64,000 bases of DNA from Mrakia gelida. Lineage: Eukaryota > Basidiomycota > Tremellomycetes > Cystofilobasidiales > Mrakiaceae. Position numbers and translations under genes: made by a program. Location of the stretch: positions 868,001-932,000 of the forward strand of contig BRON01000001.1 of NCBI GenBank assembly GCA_024345305.1, given 5' to 3'. The notes beneath the pieces are model-generated. The model had not been told where the DNA came from. It did not search any database and saw nothing but the letters and a program-made list of their open reading frames with translations. Below, one piece after another: positions 1 to 11,805 of the stretch; positions within the stretch are counted from its first letter, which is position 1; every line of letters starts with the position of its first letter.

Positions 1-195
1 CCTCTGAAACGAGCACGCCAGGCTTTCTCCCTTTCCCTTCGTCAAAGCCCCTTCTACCTTCCCTACCTCTCTATACTTCTTTTCTTTCTCTAAACCCTCC
101 TCCCTCATCAAATGGTCGGAAAAAAACATCATCTCGCTCCTTCCTCCCTCGTTGTCCTCGTCGTCCTCGGCCTACCTCTCCCTCCCCTCCTCTCC

Positions 196-816
196 ATGGT
201 CGCCTACGTCGTCGTCTACACGCTCTTCGAAGGATACGACCCTCAGTACGAGGACACACCTTACGACAAGCCAGACAAATCCTTCGAGGTCTTGGGCGTC
301 TACCTCTCCCTGACGGAAGCCAACGCGGCGGCGAAACAAGAGTTCGTCGACCACCTGAACGGAGGCGAGGAGCAAGAGGACGAAGACGACGAGGACTTGG
401 ACAGGAACGGATTTGAGTGTGATACGGAGGATGTAGGAGGAGGAAAGCTCAAGTACACAGCGCTCAGTATCGACGAGAACGAGAAGTTTGAGATCGAGGT
501 CACCTCGAAGTCCTTTGACGACCAAGCCTCGCCTTCTCCGTCCCCCTCTCCGTCTCCTCCTCCTCACGGTAAAGGAGGTCGGAAGAAACGAACCAAGGTA
601 CGTCAAGTCTCCATTTCTCGCTCGGCTTGGGCTCGAGGCGTAAAGAAAGAGGACGCCGAAGGAAAAGCAGAAGCTGACCTCGTCCTCCGTTCTCCTTCCT
701 TGCTCTCTCCCTCGTCTCAGGAGCCTTCCTCCTCCCCGGATCCTGATCCTTCGAGCGACAACAGTGACTGTGTAGTCATCGCAGGTCCATCTATACCCAA
801 GAAGCGGAAGATTTGA
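196..816 (+). CDS. Small acidic protein with NLS-like C-terminus, function unknown
   Basis: The preferred start is the ATG at 196, which opens with the soluble-looking MVAYVVVYTLFEGYDPQYED. An in-frame ATG at 112 would add a hydrophobic leader coded by the CT-rich tract. A stretch 598-720 begins GTACGT, holds GCTGAC and ends in CTCAG. It is 123 nt, a multiple of three, so the frame stays open whether or not it is spliced, and I judge it an intron. The N-terminal part resembles a small fungal module that ends in SLTEANAAAKQEF. It is followed by an acidic run of Asp/Glu, a Ser-Pro repeat and a basic patch. The protein ends in PKKRKI, an SV40-like nuclear localisation signal. I do not recognise a catalytic domain. 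A nuclear role is inference from the tail only. Confidence 0.6.
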   Translation: MVAYVVVYTLFEGYDPQYEDTPYDKPDKSFEVLGVYLSLTEANAAAKQEFVDHLNGGEEQEDEDDEDLDRNGFECDTEDVGGGKLKYTALSIDENEKFEIEVTSKSFDDQASPSPSPSPSPPPHGKGGRKKRTKVRQVSISRSAWARGVKKEDAEGKAEADLVLRSPSLLSPSSQEPSSSPDPDPSSDNSDCVVIAGPSIPKKRKI

Positions 817-1288
817 TGATCTCGCCGTTTTCTGGAGCTCAGCAAGCGAGAACGGGACTTCGTGAGCTCGCATCTTCCTCTTCCTTTTTCTAAGGCCTCG
901 CTCGCCTCCTTCCCTCCAACCCCATCAGCAAGGCTTTCAAGCATCTACCTACATCAGCCCAGCTTCTCCCTCGCCTCACTCAGGACACCTCTTCCTCAAT
1001 ATCTAATATCTCCCTCCCCTCCTCGACAGGAACGTGTGCCGGTCAAACCCGCCATCCCTCCCCTCGCTTCCTTTCCCCCCCCCCTCCTCTCTTCGGCTTT
1101 TCCCCCACTCCCCACACGAGTCTCTCCAAGGACATGCACATCTCTGATACTACTCGTCGAAGCTCATGATCACGTTCGTACCAAACAACGTTGCTCTCGA
1201 TCCTCAGTCCCTTCTTTCCAGCATCCCCTCTCATCTCCTACGCCTCCAAACGTCCATCTCCTCCCTCCGCTTCCTTCTCACCATCGCC
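817..1288. other. Intergenic, promoter side of the acid phosphatase gene
   Basis: This stretch is very rich in CT on the plus strand and holds no convincing codon pattern. It should contain the 3' end of the preceding gene and the promoter and leader of the phosphatase gene. The open frames across it are low-complexity Ser/Pro/Leu readings of polypyrimidine and were not called. Confidence 0.5.
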
Positions 1289-3824
1289 ATGGCTCCTCCC
1301 TCCAGCCTTATCGCCAAAGCAGCTACTGGCTTGCTCATGGCTGCTTCCCTTCACTCGAGGGACGATCAGAACTCGACCTCTGCAGGTCCGACCCACTACC
1401 CTCCTCGAAAGTCGAATGTCAACGATCTCTCCTTCGCCCTCAACGGAACGGGTCACGTTGGGATCTATAACTCTTCGTTCACTCCTGATGGGTCGTATGG
1501 GATCTATGTGAGTCGATATCATGTTCAGGTGGAGGAAGTAGAGAGAAGACAAGGATGAAGAAGAATCGAGCTGACAGACGCCTCGTTCGTTCGTTCTTCT
1601 CGCCCACCAGAACTGGTGCAACATGCCTCATGTTCGGGCGAAGGAATACCCGTGAGCTCTCTCCCATCTCTGCTCTGACGGAAGCTCGTAACCCATCTCG
1701 ACTGTCGCTTTCACTTCGTTTCTCCCTCTCCAGCATCGCTTCGTCCGAGTACAAGCTCGAGTACGTCGAGGTCATCCATCGACACCACAAGCGAACACCT
1801 TACGCTTCGAACACCTTCCCCGTCGAGGATATCGAGTGGAGCTGTTCGGGAGAGGGAGTCGTGCACGGAGGAAGGAACGCTACGGGACTGACCTCGTTGA
1901 CGATCCCGCTTCAGGTTCGTATATTTCCTCTTCGTCGAAGAGACAATTTGTTCGAGCTTCACTCTGACCTGCCTTGCTCCTCATCTCGAAGTGGGAGACA
2001 GCTCAAAACCCTTCAAACCCGTTCAGCAGAGACGCGCCCATCGGTTTCGCTAACTCGACGTGCCAATTCCCTCAGATCACTGTGAGCGCCCTTGTTGGCT
2101 CTCTGTCTCTCGTCCTTCGACTGCTGAACTGACTTTCGTTTCTTCTGCTCTCAGGACGAGGGTCTCCTCGACTCGTATCAGCACGGGGAGGTGAACAACT
2201 CCGTCGTTCCCCTTCTTCATTGAACCTCGGCTGATCCGTTTATCTTCTCTCCGCTTCTGGTCACCTAGGACCTCCGAAAGTTGTATCACGACAAGCTCGG
2301 ACTCCTTCCTTCCCTTCCTTCACGGGATCAGGTCAGAGTTCGAGTCTCAAACGTGAGAATTCGATCCTCTTTCTTTTTATCGACGCGACTTCCCACGACC
2401 CTCGACTCGTTCGAATCTGACGTTTCCTTCCTTTCCTCGCCTCTCCCACTTCAGAACGACATCACCTCTCAAGTCGGATCGGCTCTCCTCCCAGCTCTCT
2501 TCCCCGGAACGAAGGACCTGACCGTTGACGTTCAGGTTCGTGTCCGCGCGGTCTTCCTCAGCTCGCTCCTCGCGTCTTTCTTTCCCCTGCTGACCCTCGT
2601 CCCTGCCCTTTGTCGTTCGTTTACGTAGAACGCCATCTTCGACTCCCTCTCACCCTCGTACTCTTGCCCTGTAGCCGTCGAAGTCAACACCGCCTACATG
2701 GCCGAGGGGACGGAGTGGGCGGGTCATTTGAACGCTTCCGCCGAGGTCGACGCGAAGCTCAGAGAGGTATCGGGTATCGAGAAGGGTGAAGATGATGGAG
2801 GATTCTACGCTAGCTTCGATCAGTGAGTTCAAGAGCTTCGCTTCCTCCTCTCGTTCTGATCTTTTCGCACGCGTCGCAAAGGCTGATCGCTTTCGTTCAC
2901 GTTGATGCAGTTACTTCGACAACCTCAGTGCAAAGCAGTGTCACGGAAAGTCGCTCCCGTGCAACGTCAACTCCTCGGATATCTGTGTTGATCAAGAGCT
3001 TGTGAGTGACTCTCGCTTTCCGATCCCTCCTTCTCTCGAGCCGAGTCGAAGACTGACTCGCGTTCGCTTCATTTCCCCTTCGAACAGGCCGATACCGTCT
3101 ACCGTCTTGGTAACTGGGAGTACTCCTGGCAGTGGTGAGTTGAGATGCGTAGTCTCGACGAGCTCGAACGATGAACGAGGAAAAGCTGACCTACTCGTCG
3201 TCGACGCGTCTCTCTTGATCTCCCTCCCTCAGGCGCGATGCTCTCAACTCGACTCTCTACTCGGCTCTTCACTACGGCGCCTTCTTTCTCGAGCTCAAGA
3301 GCAATCTTCAAAACGCTGCTGGCAAGACTGACGAGGTTCGTTACCTCGTGCAGTTCGCTTGACCATGACCCAAACTGACAACCTCCTACCGCTCCCTTCC
3401 TCTCACTCAGGTCCTGTATCGACACAACATCGCCCACGATGGTTCCATCGCTTCCATCATCGGCTTCCTCCAGTTCCTCAACCCCGTCTGGCCTGGAATG
3501 GGGAGCGAAGTTGTGTTCGAGCTCTACTCGTCCTCGTCGTCGTCGTCCGATTTCTCAGTCCGAGTGCTCTGGAACGGACAGATTCTCGAAACCAGTATCC
3601 CCGGGATGGAGAAGATGGACATGATCTCCTTGGATGTGTTCGAGAAGGTGAGTCTCTTTTTGCCCTCGACGTCGCGCGTCGCGAGAGGAGGAAGCGTCGG
3701 ACGGACGAACTCGAAACTGACAACGCGACGTCGTTTCTTTCTGGGGTTTGGTTCGTGGGTGCAGTACATTGACGAGATGGTCGGAGGGAGTGGGGATGCT
3801 CTCTATGAGAGTTGCAACCCTTGA
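1289..3824 (+). CDS. Secreted histidine acid phosphatase (histidine phosphatase superfamily, branch 2)
   Basis: This is a gene of about a dozen coding exons, the first being 1289-1507, with GTGAG-type donors and CTGAC branch sites. The joined product is roughly 487 residues. It starts with a hydrophobic leader (MAPPSSLIAKAATGLLMAAS), compatible with a signal peptide or anchor. The catalytic signature RHHKRTP (RHxxRTP) is at about residues 103-109; its histidine is the phospho-accepting residue in this family. A second-half HD pair (IAHDGS) lies near residue 398 and supplies the usual proton donor. The cysteines and NxS/T sites fit a secreted, glycosylated enzyme. The family removes phosphate from monoesters outside the cell or in the vacuole. 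Other branch-2 members (phytase, 2-phosphoxylose phosphatase) cannot be excluded, so the substrate is open. Confidence 0.85.
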
Positions 3825-4850
3825 GCGCTCGAGAATCCTCGACAGGCTGGGATTTGTTCAGAAAAAGAGGACTCGTCGGTCCTCTTCGGGTTGTCCTTTA
3901 CATCGTGTGCACTTTTCCTCGGGACTTTTCGTTGATAGGCTGTTGATAATACTGCAAGGGAAAGAGGATCGTGTCTCCCCGCGTCGACCCATCTTCACCG
4001 ACCTTGAATCTCCTTCGCTTCGTTCGCGTTGAGCTCAACGCCCCTGGACTGCTGTTCAATCCTCTCGACCCACTTCGCTACTCGTCGAGCAAAGTTTTCA
4101 GCTCACTGCTGCACCGACAAAGCTATGCGGGTCGTAGGACCGAGAGGTCCAAGTCTTTGTAGAAAAGTCCTACAGAACCATATCAAAGCAGCGGTCAAAG
4201 AGAAAGAGCGTTCGAGCGGCCCAGGAGCCGAGTTGTTTGGTTGGCCAGTTTCTCGCAGTGAAAAGTCAGCTCGAAGCAGGTTTTCCAGCGTTTATGGATG
4301 AACGTTGGATTCAGGCATAAAGGGCTGTTCCCTGGTCGAGATGCTGAAGCCAAAGATGGGCTGAGGGTTGCGCTGTGGTAGAAAGAACGAAGGGAAAACG
4401 CGTCGGGTCCCCTTCAGGACAGCGCGGCCTTTGGTTGAGCTCTTCTTCCCTCCTCTTCTTTTCTTCCTGCACCCTCTGTCCGACGGCTCCCATGGCAGAA
4501 CGAAATTCAGGCCATTTGTGAGCCCTTCGCTCTCCCCCTTCTATCCTGTTACAGGAGAGAATTTGCCAGCTGTGTCTCGTCAATCCGAAAGAGACTTCGC
4601 CCTCGTCACCAGCTTTCCGTCTCGAACTCTCTCTCGGAACGAACGCGTCGAAACCGTTTGAGCTTTCCTTCTCATCTCTTCCGACGCCACGCGGACATTC
4701 TAATCGCCACCATTTATTACCGTCCAACCAGAGGCGTCGGGTTGAAAACCAGCTTAAAACTGGAAGGACGTTGAACTTGAAGAGACCTCAACCATCACCT
4801 TCTCCTCCTCCTTCCTTCCTTTCTGCCATCTACCACTCTCAATCAACAAC
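3825..4850. other. Intergenic region, about 1 kb
   Basis: No supported gene. The region lies between the stop of the phosphatase gene and the start of the protoglobin gene and should contain one 3' end and one promoter. The short open frames here have no domain signal and no paired splice sites. Confidence 0.5.
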
Positions 4851-6379
4851 ATGGAGCACCACCCTACTCAGCGAATCGACCGACACCTTCTCCAGACCTC
4901 CCTCCCGGATCGAGTTGCCTTCGCTCGAGACTTCGTCGGCTTCTCGGACGAGGACGGGGAGACGCTAAGTTCGACCTCCCTGCCTCCCACCTCTGTCCTT
5001 GGTTCTCCGAGCTGACCTCCTCCTCCTCCCTTTCTTCTCGTTTGCATCAGATGCTGCCGCTGCTCTCGTTGGACCCCTGGTCAAGGGCGTCGTTGATGGA
5101 GTTTATGGTGAGTCTCAGCTTCCAGGTCGTGCACGACGCGAGAGGGAAGATCCGCGTCGAGAGCCCACGTTCTCTCCCCTCTTCTCGAGCTGACCCCACC
5201 CTCTCTCTTCTTGTTCTGCAGCTCATCTCTTCGAGTGGGACTACACCAAGGTTAGTGTCCTGCGAGCGAGCGAGGGAAAGTGAGGTCTTCTCTCGGCGAA
5301 GCTGACTCCTCTTCTTCCCCTTTACTCAAGTCGTCGTTCCTCCCTGCCAACACCGGTTTCGTGTGAGTAGCAGAATCTTCGACATCTCGTCAGGCGAGCT
5401 TCTCTCTCGAGCCCATCTCTGACCTGCTTCTACCCCCCTCGCCTTTGCTTCCTCCAGTGGATCCCGACCCAAGGACATCGATGCTCTTACCCTCGACGAC
5501 CCTCAGATCGCATTCAGGAAGACCTTCCTCACCAAGTGGGCTCTCAAGATCTTCACTGCCGACTACAAGGACCCCAAGACCTGGGAGTACCTGGACAAGG
5601 TCAGTTTTCCGTGCTTTGTTTAGTTCTTGCGCGGACGCGTCTCAGACGAACTGACATCGCTCTTCTCGCACCTTCTCGCTCGTCTTTCTTCCTTCTTTGC
5701 TTCTCTCGCTATCAAGGTTGGACTTATGCACAGTGCGTATCCACTGTTTGGCTTTCCTGCATCTCTGTCCGCTGTCCTCGCCTTGTCGACTCTCGAACTG
5801 ACGCTATCTCTCACCCGTTCATCCCCCCTCTCCTCTTCCTCTTCTCCCTCCTTTTCTGCTGTTGTCTCTCCCCATCCACAGCTGGAGTCGCCGGATTCGA
5901 GCACCGAAAGGGCAAGGCGCTCATGGTCGATCTCCTCGCCACCTCCCTTACCCTCGCTTGGGTCGAGGATGTCCTCGTCGCCGTCGTCGTTCCCCTGCCC
6001 GAGGAGACCCTCGGAGCCGAGATGAAGTTGAAGGTTCTCCGAGCTGTCAACCGAATCCTGTGAGTTCACTCCTTCTTTTACCCACTCTGCTCAAAGACGT
6101 GACGTCGAAACTGACTCTCGTCTCTCTGCTTCCTCTTCCTCCTCCTCCTCCAGCTGGATCCAACAAGACCTCTTCCAGCGACACTACATCCGAGACGACG
6201 AGGAGATGGCTCGAGCTGCCGCCAGGATCAACGGAGGTGGACCCGCTCAGGCTCCTGCTGCCCCCGTCGTCTCCGAGGGAGCCTTTAACGCCAACCCAAG
6301 TACGAAGAGCATCCTCGAGTCGATTTCCGTTCTCGCTGCTGTTCTCGTGTTGGCCAAGGTCGCTAGGGACCTTTGGTAG
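4851..6379 (+). CDS. Protoglobin-family heme protein with C-terminal membrane anchor
   Basis: Seven introns join exons into a 265-residue protein. It opens MEHHPTQRIDRHLLQTSLPD and continues with the protoglobin pattern: LNAAAALVGPLV, VVDGVYAHLF, FLPANTGF, DDPQIAFRKTFL, DPKTWEYLDKVGLMHTG and WVEDVLVAVV. His131 in VGLMHTG is the expected proximal heme ligand. It is coded by a 16-nt microexon (5717-5732). The first donor is read as GT at 4969, which gives the family-like LNAAAA; a GC donor four bases earlier breaks the frame. Residues about 243-260 (ESISVLAAVLVLAKVA) form one membrane segment at the extreme C-terminus, so this is a tail-anchored globin. Protoglobins bind O2, CO or NO. A sensor role is inference, because no output domain is fused. 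AATAAA lies at 6467. Confidence 0.85.
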
Positions 6380-6842
6380 TTTGCTGCTTCGCTCATATAT
6401 ATATATCAGTATCTCGAATCTGTACGACTTGCTTGCTTTCATGTTCATGATCTTCCCTTCTTCTTTCAATAAACGAAAGCCTTGAGGTCGACGACGCGTT
6501 GAAATGAAGGGGTTGAGCTCTCGAAACGATGAGCGAGAAAGCAATGTAGACAGGAAGGGATAGGCATAAGTCATAGTAAAAAGAAGCGAAGCGAACAGGG
6601 AAGGGTCGTTAAGATTGTGGAAGAAGAGTCGAAGAAAGAAAGGATCGATGAGAGCGCGTCGAGTCGTGCGTGCAGAAGGACAGAAGGAGTGCGAGAGAGT
6701 GATGCAAAGAGTGAGGATGAGACAAGACGAGAGAGACTAGAAACCAAGACTACTACGAAGACTTTACAGCGTGATGAGAAAGACGAGAACGAAGAAAAGC
6801 GAACGAACGAAACCAAACCGATTGACGAGGGACGCGACCTCC
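6380..6842. other. Convergent 3' region between the protoglobin gene and EXO1
   Basis: The two genes converge here. A short AT repeat (about 6397-6406) and AATAAA at 6467 lie downstream of the protoglobin stop and fit a 3' end. The remainder, antisense to the ends of both genes, has no supported gene. Confidence 0.45.
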
Positions 6843-9800
6843 TTAGCAAACCTTGGGCCTGAACCTGAACACGTCCAGCCTCTTCCTTGCACTACTCGTA
6901 GGCGAAACGGCGACCTCCTTCGATGATGAAGACGACGACGAAGGAATGATCTCCTCGTCCTCCTCCTCGTCCGCGTCCTCGATTCGTCTCTTCTTCCCGT
7001 TCCCGTTCCCGTTCCCGCTCCCGCTCTCCCTCCCAACCTTCTCCTCGACGTCCACATCCACGACCTTCCTCTTCCCTTTCGACGCGGCAGAGTTGATAGG
7101 AGTTCCACTTCCACTCGCGGCGTTCTCCTTCCCCGGGAGCGGGAGGCGAGGAGCGAACGAGAAGCGAGGAGGGAGGGATCGAGGCGTGTTGTTGTTGTTC
7201 TGCTGAGGGTTGACTTTGGCGAAAAGCGAGGGACCGGGTGTACGATCGTCCTTGTTGATGCGAGAGGCGAGGGAAGCGGGAGTGTTTTTGGCGGAAGAGA
7301 GGAAGTTGGTAGGTGTGGAGATGGTTCGAGAGAAGGGCGAGTTGGAGGTGGACGCGCCGTTGTTGGCAAGGAGAGGTCGGGTTGGAGTTGGGAGGGAGGT
7401 TCGAGACGTGAGAGGAGAGGTCCTGTTGAAGGGCTGGTAAAGAGCGAAAAGACGGAGGGTCGTCAGTGACGTTTTTTTGGCGACAAGCGGCGAAGAAGCG
7501 ATTTGGGAGAGGAACTGACCGAACTCGAGGGACCCTTCTTCAAACTGAACCTCTCCCTCCACCCCTTCGCGATCACCGAGAGCTTCTCCTCCCTCAGAGC
7601 CTCCCCATCGTCCTCCTCTTCGACCGCATCCGAGCTAGCTACCACCGAGCTCTCGCTCTCCTCCTCCTCCTTCTTCCTCGAGACCTTCTTCCCTCCCTTC
7701 ACCTTCGTCTTCGTCCCAACACAAACCTCCCTCAAATCCACCTCATCCCTCCCAACAACCACCTCAACCTCAACCTCCACCCCATCCTCCACCTCCTCCA
7801 CCCTCCCCAAACTCTCCTCCCTCTCCCTCGTCCCGAACCTCTTCCTCGGCGTGTCTCCACCAGGAGCAGGACTACTCGAGATGTACCCATCCATCGAGCT
7901 CTCCCTCCCTCCTCTCCTCCCTCCGAACCGCATCGACGAGGGCGACGAGAACACCTCTGAGAAGTCCTGCGTCGGGTCGAGGAGCTGCTGAGGGGAAGCT
8001 GGTGCGCAAGGGGAGAGGGAGATGAAGGAGGCTGCTGAGGAGGAGGAAGGTTTGTCGAGAGGAGGAGTGATGTCTTGGAAGCCTGGAGGGAAGTCCATCT
8101 CGATGTCCTCGGGCGTGGAGGATCGGAACTGGTCGAAGAGCTCGTCGACGGTTGGGAGGGGAGCTCCGTCGTCGTCGGCCTCCATGGGAGGACGAGAGAA
8201 GGAGGAGGAGGACGGGCCGTCGAAGGATTGGAAGAGTTGGTCGACGGTGGGGAGGGTTTCGAGGGAGAGGGAGTCGTCGCGTCGGAGAGGACGAGGTTGA
8301 TCGGAGCTCGCTCGGGCTTTGGGTTTAGTGGTAGTGGTGGTGGTGGAGGAGAAGAACTTGCTCTTCCTGAGGGTGGTGGTAGCGGTGATGTTGGTGATGG
8401 TGGGATGATCTTGAGGGTCCTCGCTCTCGAAGTCGCTATCGTCCGCGGCTGGAAGTTTCCCTCGAGCGACGGCTGAGAGTTGAGAGATGTCCGAGAGACG
8501 TTGACGTCCTGATCCTGATCCTCTTCCGAACGCCATTCGAGACGAGGAAGCAGTTGGAGCGGAGACGGAGTGCTTGAGGGCGGCCTGAGGAGAGGGCTTG
8601 GGGACTTTTCCTGCGAGGAGAGAGCAGACGAACGAGACGCGTTGGAGTCAGCTCGAGTTTGAGGCCTCGGAACGATGGAAGAGAAAATATGCTTACGGAA
8701 CATGTCGCTGATCTTGGGTTGATGCTGGAAAGGTTGAAGGACGACGAGGTCAGCTCTGATCTTTCGAAGCGAAGGAGAACGAGGTTGAGCTCACCTTGAT
8801 CGCCGTCTTGAGAGGGACGGGTCGGAAGTCAGGCCAGGGATCCACGAAGAGCTTCTTGGTGATCGGGTTCCTCTCTCCGAGAGCAATCCCTCGAGCGATG
8901 ATGGGATCGAGATCACTGCGAAGAAGAAGAAGGAAGAAGGATGGTTTGATCAGCTTCGGTTCGCGACGAGGCTTGACTCGACGAACGCTCGAAGAGAGCA
9001 ACTCACGGTCCGATGTGCATCCCTTCCTCTTGTCCGAATCCCTCCGGGAGTGGCGAGAGAGGTACGAGTCGTTGAGTTTCAGAGTCGTAGACTCGTTGGT
9101 GGAGGAAGGTGAGCTCGGCGAGACGGAACTGGTCTCGGTAGTCCGCTGGGATCTCCTTTCCTTCGAGTCGGAGGTGTTGGAGGACCTGGAGAAGCAGAGA
9201 CAAAGAACCTGTATCAGTATACGTCTCATGGTCATCAAAGGAAGAGAGCTCGACTGACCTTTTCGACCGTCTTAAGCTTCCGAAGCAACTTGTGAGCGGT
9301 CTTGATCCCGACGCCGTGAATCGAAGGGATGTAGTCGCAACCTGACAGGATCTGAGGATCCAAACGAAGCGAGAGCACAATCAGCTTTTCTGCTTCGAGA
9401 TCCAGCTATCCTCAGCCAAGTCACAGTATCGAAAAACGAAGGGACTCACCGCCATGTGCCTGAACTCGGAATCTCCCCAACCGTCGAACCTGACCTTTCC
9501 TCCCATCCCTCCCAGACCGTCCCCGAACCCGATCGTCTCCCTCCTGATCTCGCAGCACTTCCCATCACCATCCATCTTGAAGAGGACGTTCTTGCATCCG
9601 AAGACGAGAAGATCCGAGTCCTCTGTGATGATCCCGTCGACGATGCCCTTGCGGTCGAGGTAGGCGAGTTGAGCGTCGGCTTCGTAGGGAGCGACGACGA
9701 AGGAGACGTTCTCTGCTTTGAGAGCCTGCATAAGAGAAGGCGAAGATGGAAGGCTTGGAGTCAGCGAGAGAGAATAGTCGAGGTAGAGGAGAAGCCGAGC

Positions 9801-10654
9801 AACGACAACGGACCTTGATGAACTGAAGAGCGAGCTCGGGAGTCACGTCGATGCATTTGGTGTAGAGCTCACGAGCTTCCTTGATCCTCCCTTGGTCGTG
9901 AAGAGCGTTGGCTTTGACGAGGTTCTTGGCTCTCCGTCTGCAGGCGAAAGAGCGAGACGATCAGCTCGAGATTCGAGAGGAGAGGACGCGACGAAGGCGA
10001 CGAGGGCAACGAAGGGAGGGAGGGAGGAACGAACTGAGCTCGGTCGTCCTCTATTCCCAGTTTGGCTGGAAGGTCTCCTCCGTCAAAGACGATGTAGGGC
10101 GTGACTCCGTGGTACTTGAGAAGACGAACTCGATGCATGCAGTAGTTGACCAGTCTGGAGGCAAGAGAGATGGTGGGAGAGTCAGAGAGAGGAGGAGGAG
10201 AGAAGAAGGAGCAGCTCGACGACGACTCACTTTGGACTTTGCTTCCCTCTCACGAGCTCCTCCGCACAGCTGAAAGCACCCTTGTGAAGCCAAACGTAAG
10301 CCTGGGAGGAGAAAGAGCAGGCGGGTCAGCGAGGGGAGGACCCAGGGAGGGGAGAAACGCGACGAAACTCACGTCGACGGCGAGGCTGGAGGAACGAGGT
10401 CAAAGGAGGAGCGAGCTCGTCAGTTCCCTTCTTCCTTCTCTCTCCTCCTCCTGAACTTCACAGACCGAGTAAAGCTCACGTCTTGCCCGAGTAATCCGAC
10501 ATGTCCTTCCATGTATGCGCCGGCTTGAGCAGCTGAGAGACGCGACGAGAAGGAGGCTCAGCTCGACCATCTCGAAGGGAAGGAAGGGAGGACGCGAAGG
10601 GAATGCGAGGAAGGGAACGAAGGAACGTACTGGGATGAGACCTTGAATTCCCAT
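6843..10654 (-). CDS. EXO1: Exonuclease 1 (RAD2/XPG family 5'-3' exonuclease and flap endonuclease)
   Basis: The start MGIQGLIP at 10654 is a classic Rad2-family N-terminus and is followed at once by an intron. Joined exons give the XPG-N region (LAVDAYVWLHKGAF, LVNYCMHRVRLLKYHGVTPYI, VFDGGDLPAK), a helical bridge (RRRAKNLVKANALHDQGR), then the XPG-I region with the metal-binding acids in APYEADAQLAYL and TEDSDLLVFGC. The helix-hairpin-helix stretch is LSGCDYIPSIHGVGIKTAH. EXO1 acts in mismatch repair and double-strand-break end resection in the nucleus. The C-terminal half is long, Ser/Pro-rich and poorly conserved. It has PTVDQLFQSF and PTVDELFDQF as short repeated motifs, a GNGNGNGKKRR tract that looks like a nuclear signal, and ends FRFRPKVC. 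The last intron starts at a GTCAGT donor near 7528. Confidence 0.9.
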
Positions 10655-11070
10655 CTTGACAACGCCTGAGCTTCCCTAGGAAGGCAAGGAGGAGGAGAGA
10701 GCGAGAAGGAGGAAAGGGGGCAGCTCGTCGAGAAAAGGAAGGGAACGTGAAGGGAAGGAGGGTGGTCGTTGGGGAGGTTCGGATCGAGAGCTCATCAACA
10801 AGGAGGGACGCGTTTCCCTCTCCTGCGCAGCCCCGATTTATATACTTTTGGGGTTCAGCCGAAGGCTGATTGTTGAGAGTACTAAGTATGATACTGAAAG
10901 CCCGCAAAGTTGTAAAATCGTAACGAAAACCTGCACAGCGACCGAAAGCGCAACGACCCTCTCCCGACCTGTTGAGCTCGACGCTCCCTCCCTTTCTTCC
11001 TCCCTCAACCATCAGCTCGTCCGACAAACCACCCGCGACCTCCCATATCCCTTCCCTCCCTCCTCCTATC
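10655..11070. other. Short intergenic region between two minus-strand genes
   Basis: The stretch covers the upstream side of EXO1 and the 3' side of the next minus-strand gene. It holds no supported gene. The readings across it are not consistent with splice sites or domains. Confidence 0.45.
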
Positions 11071-11805
11071 TCACTCCCATCCATACTCCCTCTGAACCCT
11101 CTCGTACCTCCCCTCCTTCTCCTCCTCCAAAGCCTTCTCCTCCCTCTTCAACTCAGCCTCCTCCTTCAAGATCTCCTGCATCAACTCCCTCTCCCTCCTC
11201 ACATACGGATCCCCCGCGCCCCAGCCAGCTCCCGCATAGCTACTCGTCCAGATCTTCAACCTCTTCAAATCCTCCCTCTTCTCCTTCAACCCTTCGTTCC
11301 TCCTCTTCACCAACCCAGCCTCCTTCTTCACCAGCTCCCCATGCCACTCCTCCAGGACCTGGAATTCAGCCTTCAAGCACAGCTGAGGGTCTAGTCCGGC
11401 CTTCCTGCAGAGGTAGAGCGTCTGGAGGATGATTTCGCGAGTTTTGGGATCGTCCTTGATGAGAGAGGGGGAGGTGTAGAGGATCGATTGGACGGCAGCG
11501 AGGAAGGTCGATTCGAGCTCCTGGCGGTCCGAGACCGAGCTTGATCCTTTGGAGGAGAAGAGAGAAGGTTTCCTATAGTTCCTCACGAGCCGAGCGAGGT
11601 ACTCGAAGAATTCGACGTTGGGCTTCTCGCCTTTGGGGAGCGAAGGAAGAGCTGGAGCTGACGGGGGAGGAGGAGCAGGAGCTGAAACGGACGGAGCTGC
11701 TGAGACTGGCAAGGAGGAGAAGGAGGAGGGAGGGTTGCCAGAGGAGGTAGGGTAGTAGTCGTAGGTGAGAGTGACGAGTCCGGCTCCTGGGTAGGGGTTG
11801 AACAT
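11071..11805 (-). CDS. Uncharacterised 244-residue protein with C-terminal coiled coil
   Basis: A single uninterrupted frame, unusual among these intron-rich genes. It starts MFNPYPGAGLVTLTYDYYPT, passes through a Pro/Ala/Ser linker, then a folded-looking helical part (about residues 65-160: NVEFFEYLARLVRNYRK, TFLAAVQSILYTSP, LYLCRKAGLDPQLCLKAEF). It ends with a highly charged helix (about 165-240, many Glu, Lys and Arg) that should form a coiled coil. I do not recognise the family. The coding signal is credible because amino acid composition and codon use match neighbouring exons and no alternative frame makes sense. Confidence 0.6.
   Translation of the reverse strand: MFNPYPGAGLVTLTYDYYPTSSGNPPSSFSSLPVSAAPSVSAPAPPPPSAPALPSLPKGEKPNVEFFEYLARLVRNYRKPSLFSSKGSSSVSDRQELESTFLAAVQSILYTSPSLIKDDPKTREIILQTLYLCRKAGLDPQLCLKAEFQVLEEWHGELVKKEAGLVKRRNEGLKEKREDLKRLKIWTSSYAGAGWGAGDPYVRRERELMQEILKEEAELKREEKALEEEKEGRYERVQREYGWE

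Noticed and set aside
112..195. Hydrophobic N-terminal leader on the first gene as a signal peptide
   Set aside because: The leader is coded by a CT-rich tract typical of leaders here, and the protein has a nuclear-type tail. The ATG at 196 fits better.
172..873. Long minus-strand frame opposite the first gene
   Set aside because: Arg-rich shadow of the coding strand without domain or splice support.
4961..4970. GC-AG intron start (GCTAAG) in the protoglobin gene
   Set aside because: It gives a frame that does not continue into the next exon. The GT at 4969 gives the family motif LNAAAA.
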